From contig NZ_CP126307.1 of NCBI RefSeq assembly GCF_030144325.1, positions 4,492,001 to 4,556,000 of the forward strand: 64,000 bases of DNA. Reading direction: 5' to 3'. Positions 18,531-25,957 of the stretch are shown piece after piece (the first letter of the stretch is position 1; the number at the start of each line of letters is the position of its first letter). The notes beneath the pieces were generated by a model. That model made no database searches. It saw nothing but the letters and a program-made list of their open reading frames with translations, and had not been told where the DNA came from. A program made the position numbers and the translations under genes. This DNA is from Bosea vestrisii (GTDB lineage Bacteria; Pseudomonadota; Alphaproteobacteria; Rhizobiales; Beijerinckiaceae).

Positions 18531-20087
18531 TCAGATCACCGCCTCGATCAGGAACGGCCCTTTCCGGCCGAGCGCGCCCTTGAACAGCCGGGTGAACTCC
18601 TCGGCCGTCGTCGCCCGTCCGGCCTCGACGCCCATGCCCTTCGCCATCGCGACCCAGTCCAGCGCCGGCTCGTCGAGGTTGAGCATCAGCTTGGCGTTGC
18701 GGCCGAAATCGTTGACGCCGACCGCCCGCATCTCGCCGTGCAGGATCTGGTAGGTCCGGTTGGCGAAGACGACGGTGATGACATCGAGGTTCTCGCGCGC
18801 CTGCGTCCACAGGCCCTGCACCGTGTACATGCCGGAGCCGTCGGCCTGCATGCCGATGACCTTGCGGTCCGGGCAGGCGACGGCCGCGCCGACGCAAAGC
18901 GGGATGCCTTCGCCGATCGCGCCGCCGGTGAGCTGGATGTAGTCGTGCTGCGGCGCGCCATGGCAGTCGTAATAGAAGCTGCGGCCCGACGAGACGGATT
19001 CGTCGCAGATGATCGCGTTCTCCGGCAGGAGCCGTGCGACGATGGTACAAACCTTGTCGGCATCGAGCGCGCCGGTCGGCAGCGCCTCGCTTTGGGCTTG
19101 CGGGGCGGCGATGAAGGCGGGCGGTGTCGCCTTGGCCGAGAGCGCGTCGGCCAGCGCCTCGATCGTGCTCGGCAGGTCGTCGCCGGGCACGGCCAGTTGC
19201 TCGACGCGGCAGCCTTCATGCACGAGCCGGCCTGGCTTGCCCGGATAGGCGAAGAAGCCGACCGGCACCTGGGCGCCGATCAGGACGAGCAGGTCGATGT
19301 CCTTGAGCTGCTGCAGCGCCATGTCGATCGGGTAGAACACCTTCGGGATGGCGACGCGGCCGACGCCGCGCTCGATCCGGCCGTTCGACATCTGCGCGAA
19401 GATCTGGGCACCGGTCGCCGCGCAAACACGCGCCGCCATCGCCATCGGCCCCTCGCGCAGCGCCGAGCCGGTCAGCATGATCGCCGCGCGCGGCCCATGC
19501 TTGCGCAGCAGGCCGGCGACCTCGCGGATCAGCGCCGCATCGACCTCTCTCGGTGCCGGCACCGGCGTGGGCTTCAGCTCCGCCGGCTCGACGCTGCCCC
19601 AGGCGCAATCGGCCGGCAGGATCACGGTGGTGACACCGGGCAGGCTGAGCGAAGCGGCATAGGCTTCCCCGATCGCCGGACCGACATCCTCCGGCGAGGC
19701 GATGCGGCGCACGAACTGCGACATCGGCCGGGCCAGGCTCTCGATGTCGCTGGTCAGCGGCGCATCATGCTGCAGGTGGTAGGTGGCATGGTCGCCGACC
19801 ACGTTGATCATCGGCGTCCAGGCGCGCCTGGCGTTGTGCATGTTGGCGAGCGCATTGGCCATGCCGGGCCCGCAGTGAAGCAGCGTCGCTGCCGGCTTGT
19901 CGGCCATGCGGGCATAGCCATCGGCCGCGCCGGTGACCACGCCCTCGAACAGGCCGAGCACGCAGCGCATCTGCGGCTTGCGGTCGAGCGCCGCGACGAA
20001 GTGCATTTCGGAGGTGCCGGGATTGGCGAAGCAGACATCGACATCGTTGACCAGCAGCGTGTCGCACAGGCGGTCGGCGCCATTCAT
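18531..20087 (-). CDS. Thiamine-diphosphate enzyme, acetolactate synthase large-subunit-like
   Basis: This 518-residue protein has the three-domain ThDP decarboxylase/synthase plan. The N-terminal Glu that activates thiamine is in GLFEGVVTGAADGYARM (about residue 50). The central domain holds the GA-rich IGAQVPVGFFAYPGK. The C-terminal ThDP/Mg motif is MQADGSGMYTVQGLWTQA with Asn in FANRTY. It matches the catabolic group usually labelled acetolactate synthase large subunit, with no regulatory small subunit nearby, so valine biosynthesis is unlikely and the substrate is unknown. GAGAGG nine bases upstream favours the ATG at 20087; 20111 is an alternative. It is divergent from the NitT/TauT ABC operon. 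Confidence 0.85.
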   Translation of the reverse strand: MNGADRLCDTLLVNDVDVCFANPGTSEMHFVAALDRKPQMRCVLGLFEGVVTGAADGYARMADKPAATLLHCGPGMANALANMHNARRAWTPMINVVGDHATYHLQHDAPLTSDIESLARPMSQFVRRIASPEDVGPAIGEAYAASLSLPGVTTVILPADCAWGSVEPAELKPTPVPAPREVDAALIREVAGLLRKHGPRAAIMLTGSALREGPMAMAARVCAATGAQIFAQMSNGRIERGVGRVAIPKVFYPIDMALQQLKDIDLLVLIGAQVPVGFFAYPGKPGRLVHEGCRVEQLAVPGDDLPSTIEALADALSAKATPPAFIAAPQAQSEALPTGALDADKVCTIVARLLPENAIICDESVSSGRSFYYDCHGAPQHDYIQLTGGAIGEGIPLCVGAAVACPDRKVIGMQADGSGMYTVQGLWTQARENLDVITVVFANRTYQILHGEMRAVGVNDFGRNAKLMLNLDEPALDWVAMAKGMGVEAGRATTAEEFTRLFKGALGRKGPFLIEAVI

Positions 20088-20391
20088 CCGGAAGAACCTC
20101 TCGATAGCCATGGCGTTTCGCGCCGATGATCCGAGGGGACGGGATCGCTCCTGCGGTGTCAAACAAGAGAATGTCATTGCTTTCCCAAGCGGCGTTGATC
20201 AGCGCGCGCTCCGCCCGGCCGGGATCGGCCGGGCGAGCAGAGTTCGCGCAAAGCCAATTAGCGCAGCGCCTTGACGGAATTGCATATGCATTTAACGTGA
20301 TTTGGAACGAAGCTTGCTTTATCGGGCACGATCGGGCTGCGATGGCCGGGGTGTCCGCTGCGAGCGGAAACAAGAGGGGAGTGGGTTCGTC
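20088..20391. other. Divergent regulatory region between the ThDP enzyme and the NitT/TauT operon
   Basis: This 304-bp space holds no gene. It contains a perfect 10-bp GC hairpin (CGCCCGGCCG at 20212-20221 and its complement at 20226-20235), a stretch that is locally AT-rich, and a promoter-like element with a TGCATATGCA palindrome in its spacer, listed separately. Confidence 0.6.
20271..20298 (+). promoter_or_regulatory. Candidate promoter with hut-like palindrome before the NitT/TauT operon
   Basis: TTGACG (20271-20276) and TAACGT (20293-20298) are spaced 16 nt apart, as a weak sigma-70-type promoter. The spacer is dominated by TTGCATATGCAT (20280-20291), which differs at one base from the TTGCATATGCAA boxes in the hut divergent promoter at 38930-38969. 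A repressor bound here would occlude the promoter. Confidence 0.45.
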
Positions 20392-21354
20392 ATGACAGTT
20401 GTGAAGCGTATCGGGGTAGCCGCTGGGATCGGCCTTGCGGCTCTCATCGCCGCGGGCGGCGCGCAGGCGCAGACCAAGGTCAATGTCGGCATCTCCGGCT
20501 GGACCGGCTTCGCCCCGCTGGTGCTCGCCAAGGAGGCCGGCATCTTCGCCAAGAACGGCCTCGACGTCTCGATCAAGAAGATCCCGCAGAAGGACCGCCA
20601 CCTCGCCATCGCCTCGGGCGACATCCAGTGCGCTGCGACCACGGTCGAGACCTGGATCGTCTGGGACGCCGCCGGCATCAAGACCAAGCAGATCTTCCAG
20701 CTCGACAAGAGCTATGGCGCCGACGGCATGGCGGTGCGCAGCGCCACCGGCTCGATCAAGGACCTGAAGGGCAAGACGGTCGCAGCCTCCGCTCCCGGCA
20801 CCTCGCCCTATTTCGCCCTGGCCTGGATCCTCAAGGAGAACGGCATGTCGGTGAAGGACGTCAGCGTGGTCAACATGGAGCCCGGCCCGGCGGCGCAGGC
20901 CTTCATCGCCGGCCAGAACGACGCCGCCATGACCTATGAGCCCTATCTCTCGGCGGTGCGCGAGAAGCCCGATGCCGGCAAGATCATCGCCACCACGCTC
21001 GACTACCCGATGGTGATGGACACCTTCGGCTGCACCCCGAAATTCCTCGCCGAGAACGATGCGGCCGCCACGGCGCTGACCAAGAGCTATTTCGAGGCGC
21101 TCGCGCTGATCAAGGCCGACAAGGACAAGGCCTACGGCATCATGGGCGCCGATGTGAAGCAGACCGGCGAGCAGTTCGGCAAGTCGGCGAACTTCCTGCG
21201 CTGGTCGGACGCCGAGGGTAACAAGGCCTTCTTCGCCGGCGAGTGGCAGGCCTTCACCAACAAGGCTGCCGACCTCCTGCTCGAGATCGGCCTGATCAAG
21301 GCCAAGCCCGACATCACCACGCTGGTCGACACGAAGTACGTCGCCGGCAAGTGA
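20392..21354 (+). CDS. ABC transporter substrate-binding protein, NitT/TauT (SsuA) type
   Basis: This 320-residue periplasmic protein has a signal peptide (AAGIGLAALIAAGGAQAQ) and the SsuA/NMT1-like fold: VGISGWTGFAPLVLAKEAGIFAKNGL at the start, then GKTVAASAPGTSPYFAL and EPYLSAVREKPDAGK. This family binds sulfonates, nitrate, pyrimidine precursors or taurine-like compounds; the ligand cannot be told. The ATG at 20392 precedes the signal peptide directly. It is the first gene of an operon with a glycosylase-like gene, permease and ATPase. Its stop overlaps the next start by 4 nt. Confidence 0.9.
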   Translation: MTVVKRIGVAAGIGLAALIAAGGAQAQTKVNVGISGWTGFAPLVLAKEAGIFAKNGLDVSIKKIPQKDRHLAIASGDIQCAATTVETWIVWDAAGIKTKQIFQLDKSYGADGMAVRSATGSIKDLKGKTVAASAPGTSPYFALAWILKENGMSVKDVSVVNMEPGPAAQAFIAGQNDAAMTYEPYLSAVREKPDAGKIIATTLDYPMVMDTFGCTPKFLAENDAAATALTKSYFEALALIKADKDKAYGIMGADVKQTGEQFGKSANFLRWSDAEGNKAFFAGEWQAFTNKAADLLLEIGLIKAKPDITTLVDTKYVAGK

Positions 21355-21863
21355 CTGATCACGTCCTGCCGGACGTGCTGGGGCCAGGCTTGCGCGTCGT
21401 CTTCTGCGGCACGCAGGCCGGCAAGGCGTCAGCCTTGTCCGGCCAGTACTACGCGGGGCGCGGCAACAAGTTCTGGTGGGTCATTCATGCGATTGGTCTT
21501 GTGCCGGCGAAGCTGGCGGCATCCCAATTCCGCGAACTTCGATACTACGGTGTTGGCCTTACCGATGTTGCCAAGCTGACGTTTGGACCGGATTCCTCAC
21601 TCCGTTTCTCTCATTTCGATGTCGCCGGTTTTCACGCACGGATGGCTTTGAACTTACCTCGTATGATTGCTTTCAATGGCAAACGCGCAGCGTCCACGGT
21701 GCTCGGCCAGCAAAGTGCGCAACTTGGGTTTGGACTGCAGCCGCAGCGTTTGGCCGGAGTTGACGTGTTCGTTCTGCCCTCGACCGCTGGACTAGCTTCT
21801 CGTTACTGGTCGATCGAACCCTGGCGTGAACTCGCCGCTCTCGCGAAGGAAGCGAGCTTCTGA
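21351..21863 (+). CDS. Mismatch-specific uracil-DNA glycosylase-like (MUG/TDG) protein
   Basis: This 170-residue protein resembles the MUG/TDG family: VLGPGLRVVFCGTQAGKASALSGQYY, then GRGNKFWWVIHAIGL, YGVGLTDVAK and the C-terminal VFVLPSTAGLASRYW. In E. coli MUG the first motif is GINPG with a catalytic Asn; here it reads GTQAG, so activity or specificity may differ. The start is a GTG overlapping the binding-protein stop (GTGA), and the permease starts 2 nt after its stop, so it is fully embedded in the transport operon. The second half is visibly richer in A and T and uses codons such as TTG, GTT and CGT more than its neighbours, suggesting separate ancestry. Confidence 0.78.
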   Translation: MTDHVLPDVLGPGLRVVFCGTQAGKASALSGQYYAGRGNKFWWVIHAIGLVPAKLAASQFRELRYYGVGLTDVAKLTFGPDSSLRFSHFDVAGFHARMALNLPRMIAFNGKRAASTVLGQQSAQLGFGLQPQRLAGVDVFVLPSTAGLASRYWSIEPWRELAALAKEASF

Positions 21864-21865
21864 CG

Positions 21866-22639
21866 ATGAAACCACTCCAGCCCGTCTCCGCCGGCGCCCG
21901 CGTCGGCTACGGCATCGCCTTCTTCGCGCTCTTCGTCGCCGTCTGGTCCGTCGCGACCTTCGGCGGCTATGTGCAGAGGCTCTTCCTCGCCGATCCGCTG
22001 ACGATGGTCGCCGAGGGCTGGAACCTGCTCGTCAACCACGGCTTCCTGTTCGACATCGGCATGACGATCTGGCGGGTGCTGGGCGGCTTCGTCCTGGCCG
22101 TGGTCCTGGCGTTGCCGTTCGGCATCCTGATGGGCGCCTACAAGCCGGTCGAGGCTTTCCTCGAGCCCTTCGTCTCCTTCGCGCGCTACCTGCCGGCCTC
22201 GGCCTTCATCCCGCTGCTGATCCTCTGGGCCGGCATCGGCGAGACGCAGAAGCTGCTCGTCATCTTCATCGGCTCGTTCTTCCAGCTCGTGCTGATGATC
22301 GCGGTCGCGGTCGGCGGCATCCGGCGCGATCTGGTCGACGCCGCCTATACGCTGGGCGCGAGCGATCCTTCCGTGGTGCGCCGCGTGCTGCTGCCCAATG
22401 CCGCGCCGGAGATCGCCGAGATCTTCCGCCTCGTCCTCGGCTGGGCCTGGACCTATGTCATCGTCGCGGAATTGATCGGCTCGTCCTCCGGCATCGGCCA
22501 CATGATCACCGACAGCCAGGCGCTGCTGAACACCGGGCAGATCATCTTCGGCATCATCATCATCGGCCTGATCGGGCTGGTCTCCGATTTCCTCTTCAAG
22601 GCGGTCAACCAGCGCCTGTTTCCGTGGGCGCAGGCATGA
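21866..22639 (+). CDS. ABC transporter permease, NitT/TauT (SsuC) type
   Basis: This 257-residue inner-membrane protein has about six helices. It carries the binding-protein-dependent transport motif (EAA loop) around VDAAYTLGASDPSVVRRVLLPNAAPEI (about residues 155-180), which contacts the ATPase. The family's LPASAFIPLLILWAGIGE block is present. It lies 2 nt after the glycosylase-like gene and overlaps the ATPase gene by 4 nt (ATGA). Confidence 0.93.
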   Translation: MKPLQPVSAGARVGYGIAFFALFVAVWSVATFGGYVQRLFLADPLTMVAEGWNLLVNHGFLFDIGMTIWRVLGGFVLAVVLALPFGILMGAYKPVEAFLEPFVSFARYLPASAFIPLLILWAGIGETQKLLVIFIGSFFQLVLMIAVAVGGIRRDLVDAAYTLGASDPSVVRRVLLPNAAPEIAEIFRLVLGWAWTYVIVAELIGSSSGIGHMITDSQALLNTGQIIFGIIIIGLIGLVSDFLFKAVNQRLFPWAQA

Positions 22640-23421
22640 GCAAGCTCCTGATCGACCAGGTCGGCAAGGTCTTCCCGGCGCGCGGCAAGGGTCAGGCGAC
22701 GCGGGCGCTGATGCCGACCTCGCTCAGCGTCGCCGACAACGACTTCATCACCATTCTCGGCCCGTCCGGCTGCGGAAAGTCGACGCTGCTGCGCATCATC
22801 GGCGGGCTGGAGACGGCGAGCGAAGGCAAGATCCTGCTCGACGGCGCGCCCGTCACCGGGCCGGGCGCCGATCGCGGCTTCGTCTTCCAGAGCTATACGC
22901 TCTTCCCCTGGCTGAATGTGGCCCAGAACATTGCCTTCGGCCTGCGCGAGAAGGGCGTGCCGGAGCGCGAGCGGCTCGGCATCGCCCGCGATTGGGCGCA
23001 GCGCGTCGGGCTCGCCGGCTTTGTCGACCATTTCCCGAAGCAGCTTTCGGGCGGCATGCAGCAGCGCACCGCGATCGCCCGTGCGCTGGCCAATGACCCC
23101 AAGATCCTGCTGCTCGACGAGCCCTTCGGCGCGCTCGACAACCAGACCCGCGCGCTGATGCAGGAGATGCTGCTCGGCATCTGGGAGCGCGAGCAGAAGA
23201 CCGTGCTCTTCGTCACCCACGACATCGAGGAGGCGATCTTCGTCGGCTCGCGCGTCGTGGTGATGAGCGCCAGGCCCGGCCGGATCAAGGCCGACATTTC
23301 GGTCGAGCTGCCCCATCCCAGGCCCTATACGATCAAGACCTCGCCGGAGTTCGTCGCCCTGAAGGAGCGGCTGGTCGAGGAGATCCGGGTCGAGGCCGTG
23401 CTGGCGGCTGAGGGGCACTAG
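22636..23421 (+). CDS. ABC transporter ATP-binding protein, NitT/TauT (SsuB) type
   Basis: This 261-residue ATPase has Walker A GPSGCGKST (about residues 44-52), a Q-loop in FVFQSYTLFPW, the signature LSGGMQQR, Walker B ILLLDEPFGALD and the switch His in FVTHDIEEA. It powers the preceding permease and substrate-binding protein. The start ATG overlaps the permease stop. An inverted-repeat terminator follows at 23431. Confidence 0.95.
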   Translation: MSKLLIDQVGKVFPARGKGQATRALMPTSLSVADNDFITILGPSGCGKSTLLRIIGGLETASEGKILLDGAPVTGPGADRGFVFQSYTLFPWLNVAQNIAFGLREKGVPERERLGIARDWAQRVGLAGFVDHFPKQLSGGMQQRTAIARALANDPKILLLDEPFGALDNQTRALMQEMLLGIWEREQKTVLFVTHDIEEAIFVGSRVVVMSARPGRIKADISVELPHPRPYTIKTSPEFVALKERLVEEIRVEAVLAAEGH

Positions 23422-23430
23422 CGACTGCAG

Positions 23431-23465
23431 CCACCATACCGGTTGACTCCTCGCCGGTATGGTGG
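23431..23465 (+). terminator. Terminator of the NitT/TauT operon
   Basis: A perfect 12-bp stem (CCACCATACCGG and its complement) has an 11-nt loop and is followed by TTCCTTCCTT. It lies 10 nt after the ATPase stop. Confidence 0.65.
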
Positions 23466-23481
23466 TTCCTTCCTTGCGAAA

Positions 23482-23502
23482 TTGGCCTGACCACATGGCC
23501 AA
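23482..23502. promoter_or_regulatory. Candidate FadR/GntR operator (TTGGCC-N9-GGCCAA)
   Basis: A perfect 6-bp inverted repeat is centred about 58 nt upstream of the FadR-type regulator. The right half with its flank, GGCCAAATCG, recurs at 24309-24318 just before the TRAP operon that the regulator precedes. Autoregulation and control of the TRAP genes are therefore plausible. Confidence 0.45.
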
Positions 23503-23550
23503 ATCGATGCCGCACAAAACGGGCGGCGCAGGGAAGGGTCCGGGGAGCTG

Positions 23551-24303
23551 ATGCCGCTCGCAGTCGTCGAGTCGCCGCGCCTTTATCGGCAGATCGCCGA
23601 TCAATTGCGCCATCTCATCGACCAGCATGAATTCCCGGTCGGCAGCCGCCTGCCGCCCGAACGCGAGCTTGCGGAGAAGCTCGGCGTCTCCCGCCCCTCA
23701 GTCCGCGAGGCCCTGATCGCCCTCGAGGTCGAGGGCCGCGTCCGCATTCGCATGGGCTCGGGCGTCTATGTCGTCGACTCTGCCCAGGCCGCAGCGCAAC
23801 TCGCCGGAACCGGCTTTCCCGTCGAAGGGCCGTTCGAGGTGCTCGCGGCGCGCAGGCTGATCGAGGGCGCGGTCGCTGCCGACGCCGCAGTGCAGGCCAA
23901 GCCGGATCAACTAGCCGGGCTCGCCGGTATCCTCGACCAGATGGAGCAGCCCGGGCTGCCGGCCGAACGGCTGATCGCGCTCGACCGCGCCTTCCATGTC
24001 GAGATCGCGGCGGTGCTCGGCAACACCGTGCTGGTGCGCTGCGTCGGCGAGCTCTTCGACCAGCGCATGAGCCCGTATTTCCGCCAGCTCGCGCAATATT
24101 TCGAGAACGAAGAGTCATGGCGCGCCGCGGCTAATGAGCACCGCGCCATCCATGCAGCGCTCACGCGCGGGGACAGCGAGGAGGCGCGTACGGCGATGTG
24201 CGCTCATCTGCAGGCCTCGCAGGAGCGCTTTTCACAGAGCTTCGGCGAGACCGACTTCAAGCGGGCAGGCGAGCGTCAGCGCCGGCCACGCCCGATCAAA
24301 TGA
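23551..24303 (+). CDS. GntR-family regulator, FadR subfamily (FCD domain)
   Basis: This 250-residue protein has an N-terminal winged HTH (about residues 10-75: LPPERELAEKLGVSRPSVREALIALEVEG, then the MGSGVYV wing). Its helical FCD effector domain (about 95-225) has the expected metal or ligand residues in DRAFHVEIA and NEHRAIHAALTRGD. FCD regulators of this type often sense sugar acids or carboxylates (UxuR, ExuR, LldR). It lies 42 nt upstream of a TRAP transporter in the same direction and probably represses it until the substrate appears. Confidence 0.9.
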   Translation: MPLAVVESPRLYRQIADQLRHLIDQHEFPVGSRLPPERELAEKLGVSRPSVREALIALEVEGRVRIRMGSGVYVVDSAQAAAQLAGTGFPVEGPFEVLAARRLIEGAVAADAAVQAKPDQLAGLAGILDQMEQPGLPAERLIALDRAFHVEIAAVLGNTVLVRCVGELFDQRMSPYFRQLAQYFENEESWRAAANEHRAIHAALTRGDSEEARTAMCAHLQASQERFSQSFGETDFKRAGERQRRPRPIK

Positions 24304-24345
24304 CGCAAGGCCAAATCGCATCGTTAAGTCCAGGGAGGACATGAG

Positions 24346-25317
24346 ATGAAGTTGCACTACGCTCTCGCCGCGCTCGCCGCCGGCGCTCTTTTCGCCGGTG
24401 CCCCGGCGCAGGCCCAGACCAAGCTGAAATGGGCCCATGTCTACGAGACCTCCGAGCCGTTCCACACCGAGTCGGTCTGGGCCGCCGAGGAGATCAAGAA
24501 GCGCTCCAACGGCAAATACGAGATCACGGTCTACCCGGCCTCGCAGCTCGGCAAGGAGACCGACATCAACCAGGGCCTGACGCTGGGCACGGTCGACATG
24601 ATCATCTCCGGCTCGAGCTTCGCCGCCCGCGCCTATCCGCCGATCGGCGTGACCTACTACCCCTTCATCTTCCGCGGCCCCGACCATCTGCTCGCCTATG
24701 TGAAGAGCGACGTCTTCAAGGAGATGGCCAAGGGCTATGAGGAGAAGAGCGGCCACCAGATCCTGGCCGTGACCTATTACGGCACGCGCCACACCACCTC
24801 GAACAAGCCGATCAAGACCTGCGCCGACATGAAGGGCCTGAAGATCCGCGTGCCCGACGTGCCGGCCTATCTCGCCATGCCGCGCGCTTGCGGCGCCAAC
24901 ACCACGCCGATCGCCTTCGCCGAGGTCTATCTCGCTTTGCAGAACGGCACCGTCGAGGCGCAGGAGAACCCGCTCAACACCATCGACGCCAAGAAGTTCT
25001 ACGAGGTGCAGAAGCACATCGTGCTGACCGGTCACATCGTCGACCATCTCAACACGGTCGTCTCGAAGCAGCTCTGGGCCAAGCTCTCGCCCGAGGATCG
25101 CAAGCTCTTCACCGACGTCGCCCAGGAGGCGGCGACGCGCGCCACCAAGAAGATCCAGGACGATGAGGTGAAGCTCGTCCAGGTCTTCAAGGACAAGGGC
25201 CTCTCGGTCACCGAGATCGACAAGGCCGACTTCCTCGCCGCCGTGCAGAAGAATGTGAGCTTCGAGCAGTACGGCTATCGCAAGGCCGACTGGGAGCGCA
25301 TCCAGGCGATCAAGTGA
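24346..25317 (+). CDS. TRAP transporter substrate-binding protein (DctP family), second system
   Basis: This 323-residue protein has a Sec signal peptide ending PAQAQ. The DctP fold is shown by WAHVYETSEPFHTESVWAAEEI, QLGKETDINQGLTLG, the carboxylate-binding Arg in LKIRVPDVPAYL and FAEVYLALQNGTVEAQENP. GGGAGGA before the ATG supports the start. Neighbouring regulator and permeases suggest uptake of a sugar acid or related carboxylate. A strong stem-loop immediately follows the stop. Confidence 0.93.
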   Translation: MKLHYALAALAAGALFAGAPAQAQTKLKWAHVYETSEPFHTESVWAAEEIKKRSNGKYEITVYPASQLGKETDINQGLTLGTVDMIISGSSFAARAYPPIGVTYYPFIFRGPDHLLAYVKSDVFKEMAKGYEEKSGHQILAVTYYGTRHTTSNKPIKTCADMKGLKIRVPDVPAYLAMPRACGANTTPIAFAEVYLALQNGTVEAQENPLNTIDAKKFYEVQKHIVLTGHIVDHLNTVVSKQLWAKLSPEDRKLFTDVAQEAATRATKKIQDDEVKLVQVFKDKGLSVTEIDKADFLAAVQKNVSFEQYGYRKADWERIQAIK

Positions 25318-25323
25318 CGCCGC

Positions 25324-25350
25324 GGCGGGCCGGCCTCGTGCCGGCCCGCC
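25324..25350 (+). promoter_or_regulatory. Intra-operon stem-loop between dctP and dctQ
   Basis: A perfect 10-bp GC stem (GGCGGGCCGG and its complement) with a 7-nt loop starts 7 nt after the dctP stop and lacks a T-tract. Such structures typically protect the 3' end of the abundant binding-protein message and reduce expression of the downstream membrane subunits. Confidence 0.55.
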
Positions 25351-25375
25351 TGCCTTCGCCGGAGCGGAAGAAGCC

Positions 25376-25954
25376 ATGACCACCACGCCGGAAGTCCATA
25401 CCCAAGTCACCAGCGAGGAAATCGCCCACGTCTTTGACGAGGCGCCGCCGCCGGCCGATCTCTCTGGCTACGGTCTCGAGGACTGGGTCACGCTCGCCGC
25501 CTTCTGGCTGATGGTCGCCTGCGTCGTGGCGCAGTTCTTCACCCGCTATGTCCTCAACGACAGCTTCGCCTGGACCGAGGAGATCGCGATCTATGCGCTG
25601 ATCGTCGTCGTCTTCCTCGGCTCTGCGCTCTGCGTGCGCGCCTCGCGCCACATCCAGGTCGACTTCCTCTACCGCTATCTGTCGCATGGCGCCGGCCGGG
25701 CGCTCTCGACCTTCGTCGACGTCGTGCGCATCGGCTTCTTCGCCTACGGCACGGTGCTGACGCATCGCTATGCCGAGCTCATCCCGGACGAGATGATGAC
25801 GACGATCCAGTTCCCGAAATCGGTGGTGTTCTACGCCGTCGTGATCGCCTTCGCGCTGATGACGCTACGGGCGATCCAGGTCGCCTGGCAGAACTGGCGG
25901 CGCGGCTACTCCGTGCTGGAGCGTCCCTCGGCCTTCGACGGCTCGGAGGCCTGA
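25376..25954 (+). CDS. TRAP transporter small permease (DctQ family)
   Basis: This 192-residue protein has four predicted membrane helices and the DctQ core FTRYVLNDSFAWTEEIAIYALIVVVFLGSALCVRASRHIQVDFL. It works with the binding protein upstream and the large permease that starts 3 nt after its stop. The N-terminal 35 residues are acidic and cytoplasmic. Confidence 0.92.
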   Translation: MTTTPEVHTQVTSEEIAHVFDEAPPPADLSGYGLEDWVTLAAFWLMVACVVAQFFTRYVLNDSFAWTEEIAIYALIVVVFLGSALCVRASRHIQVDFLYRYLSHGAGRALSTFVDVVRIGFFAYGTVLTHRYAELIPDEMMTTIQFPKSVVFYAVVIAFALMTLRAIQVAWQNWRRGYSVLERPSAFDGSEA

Positions 25955-25957
25955 CCC

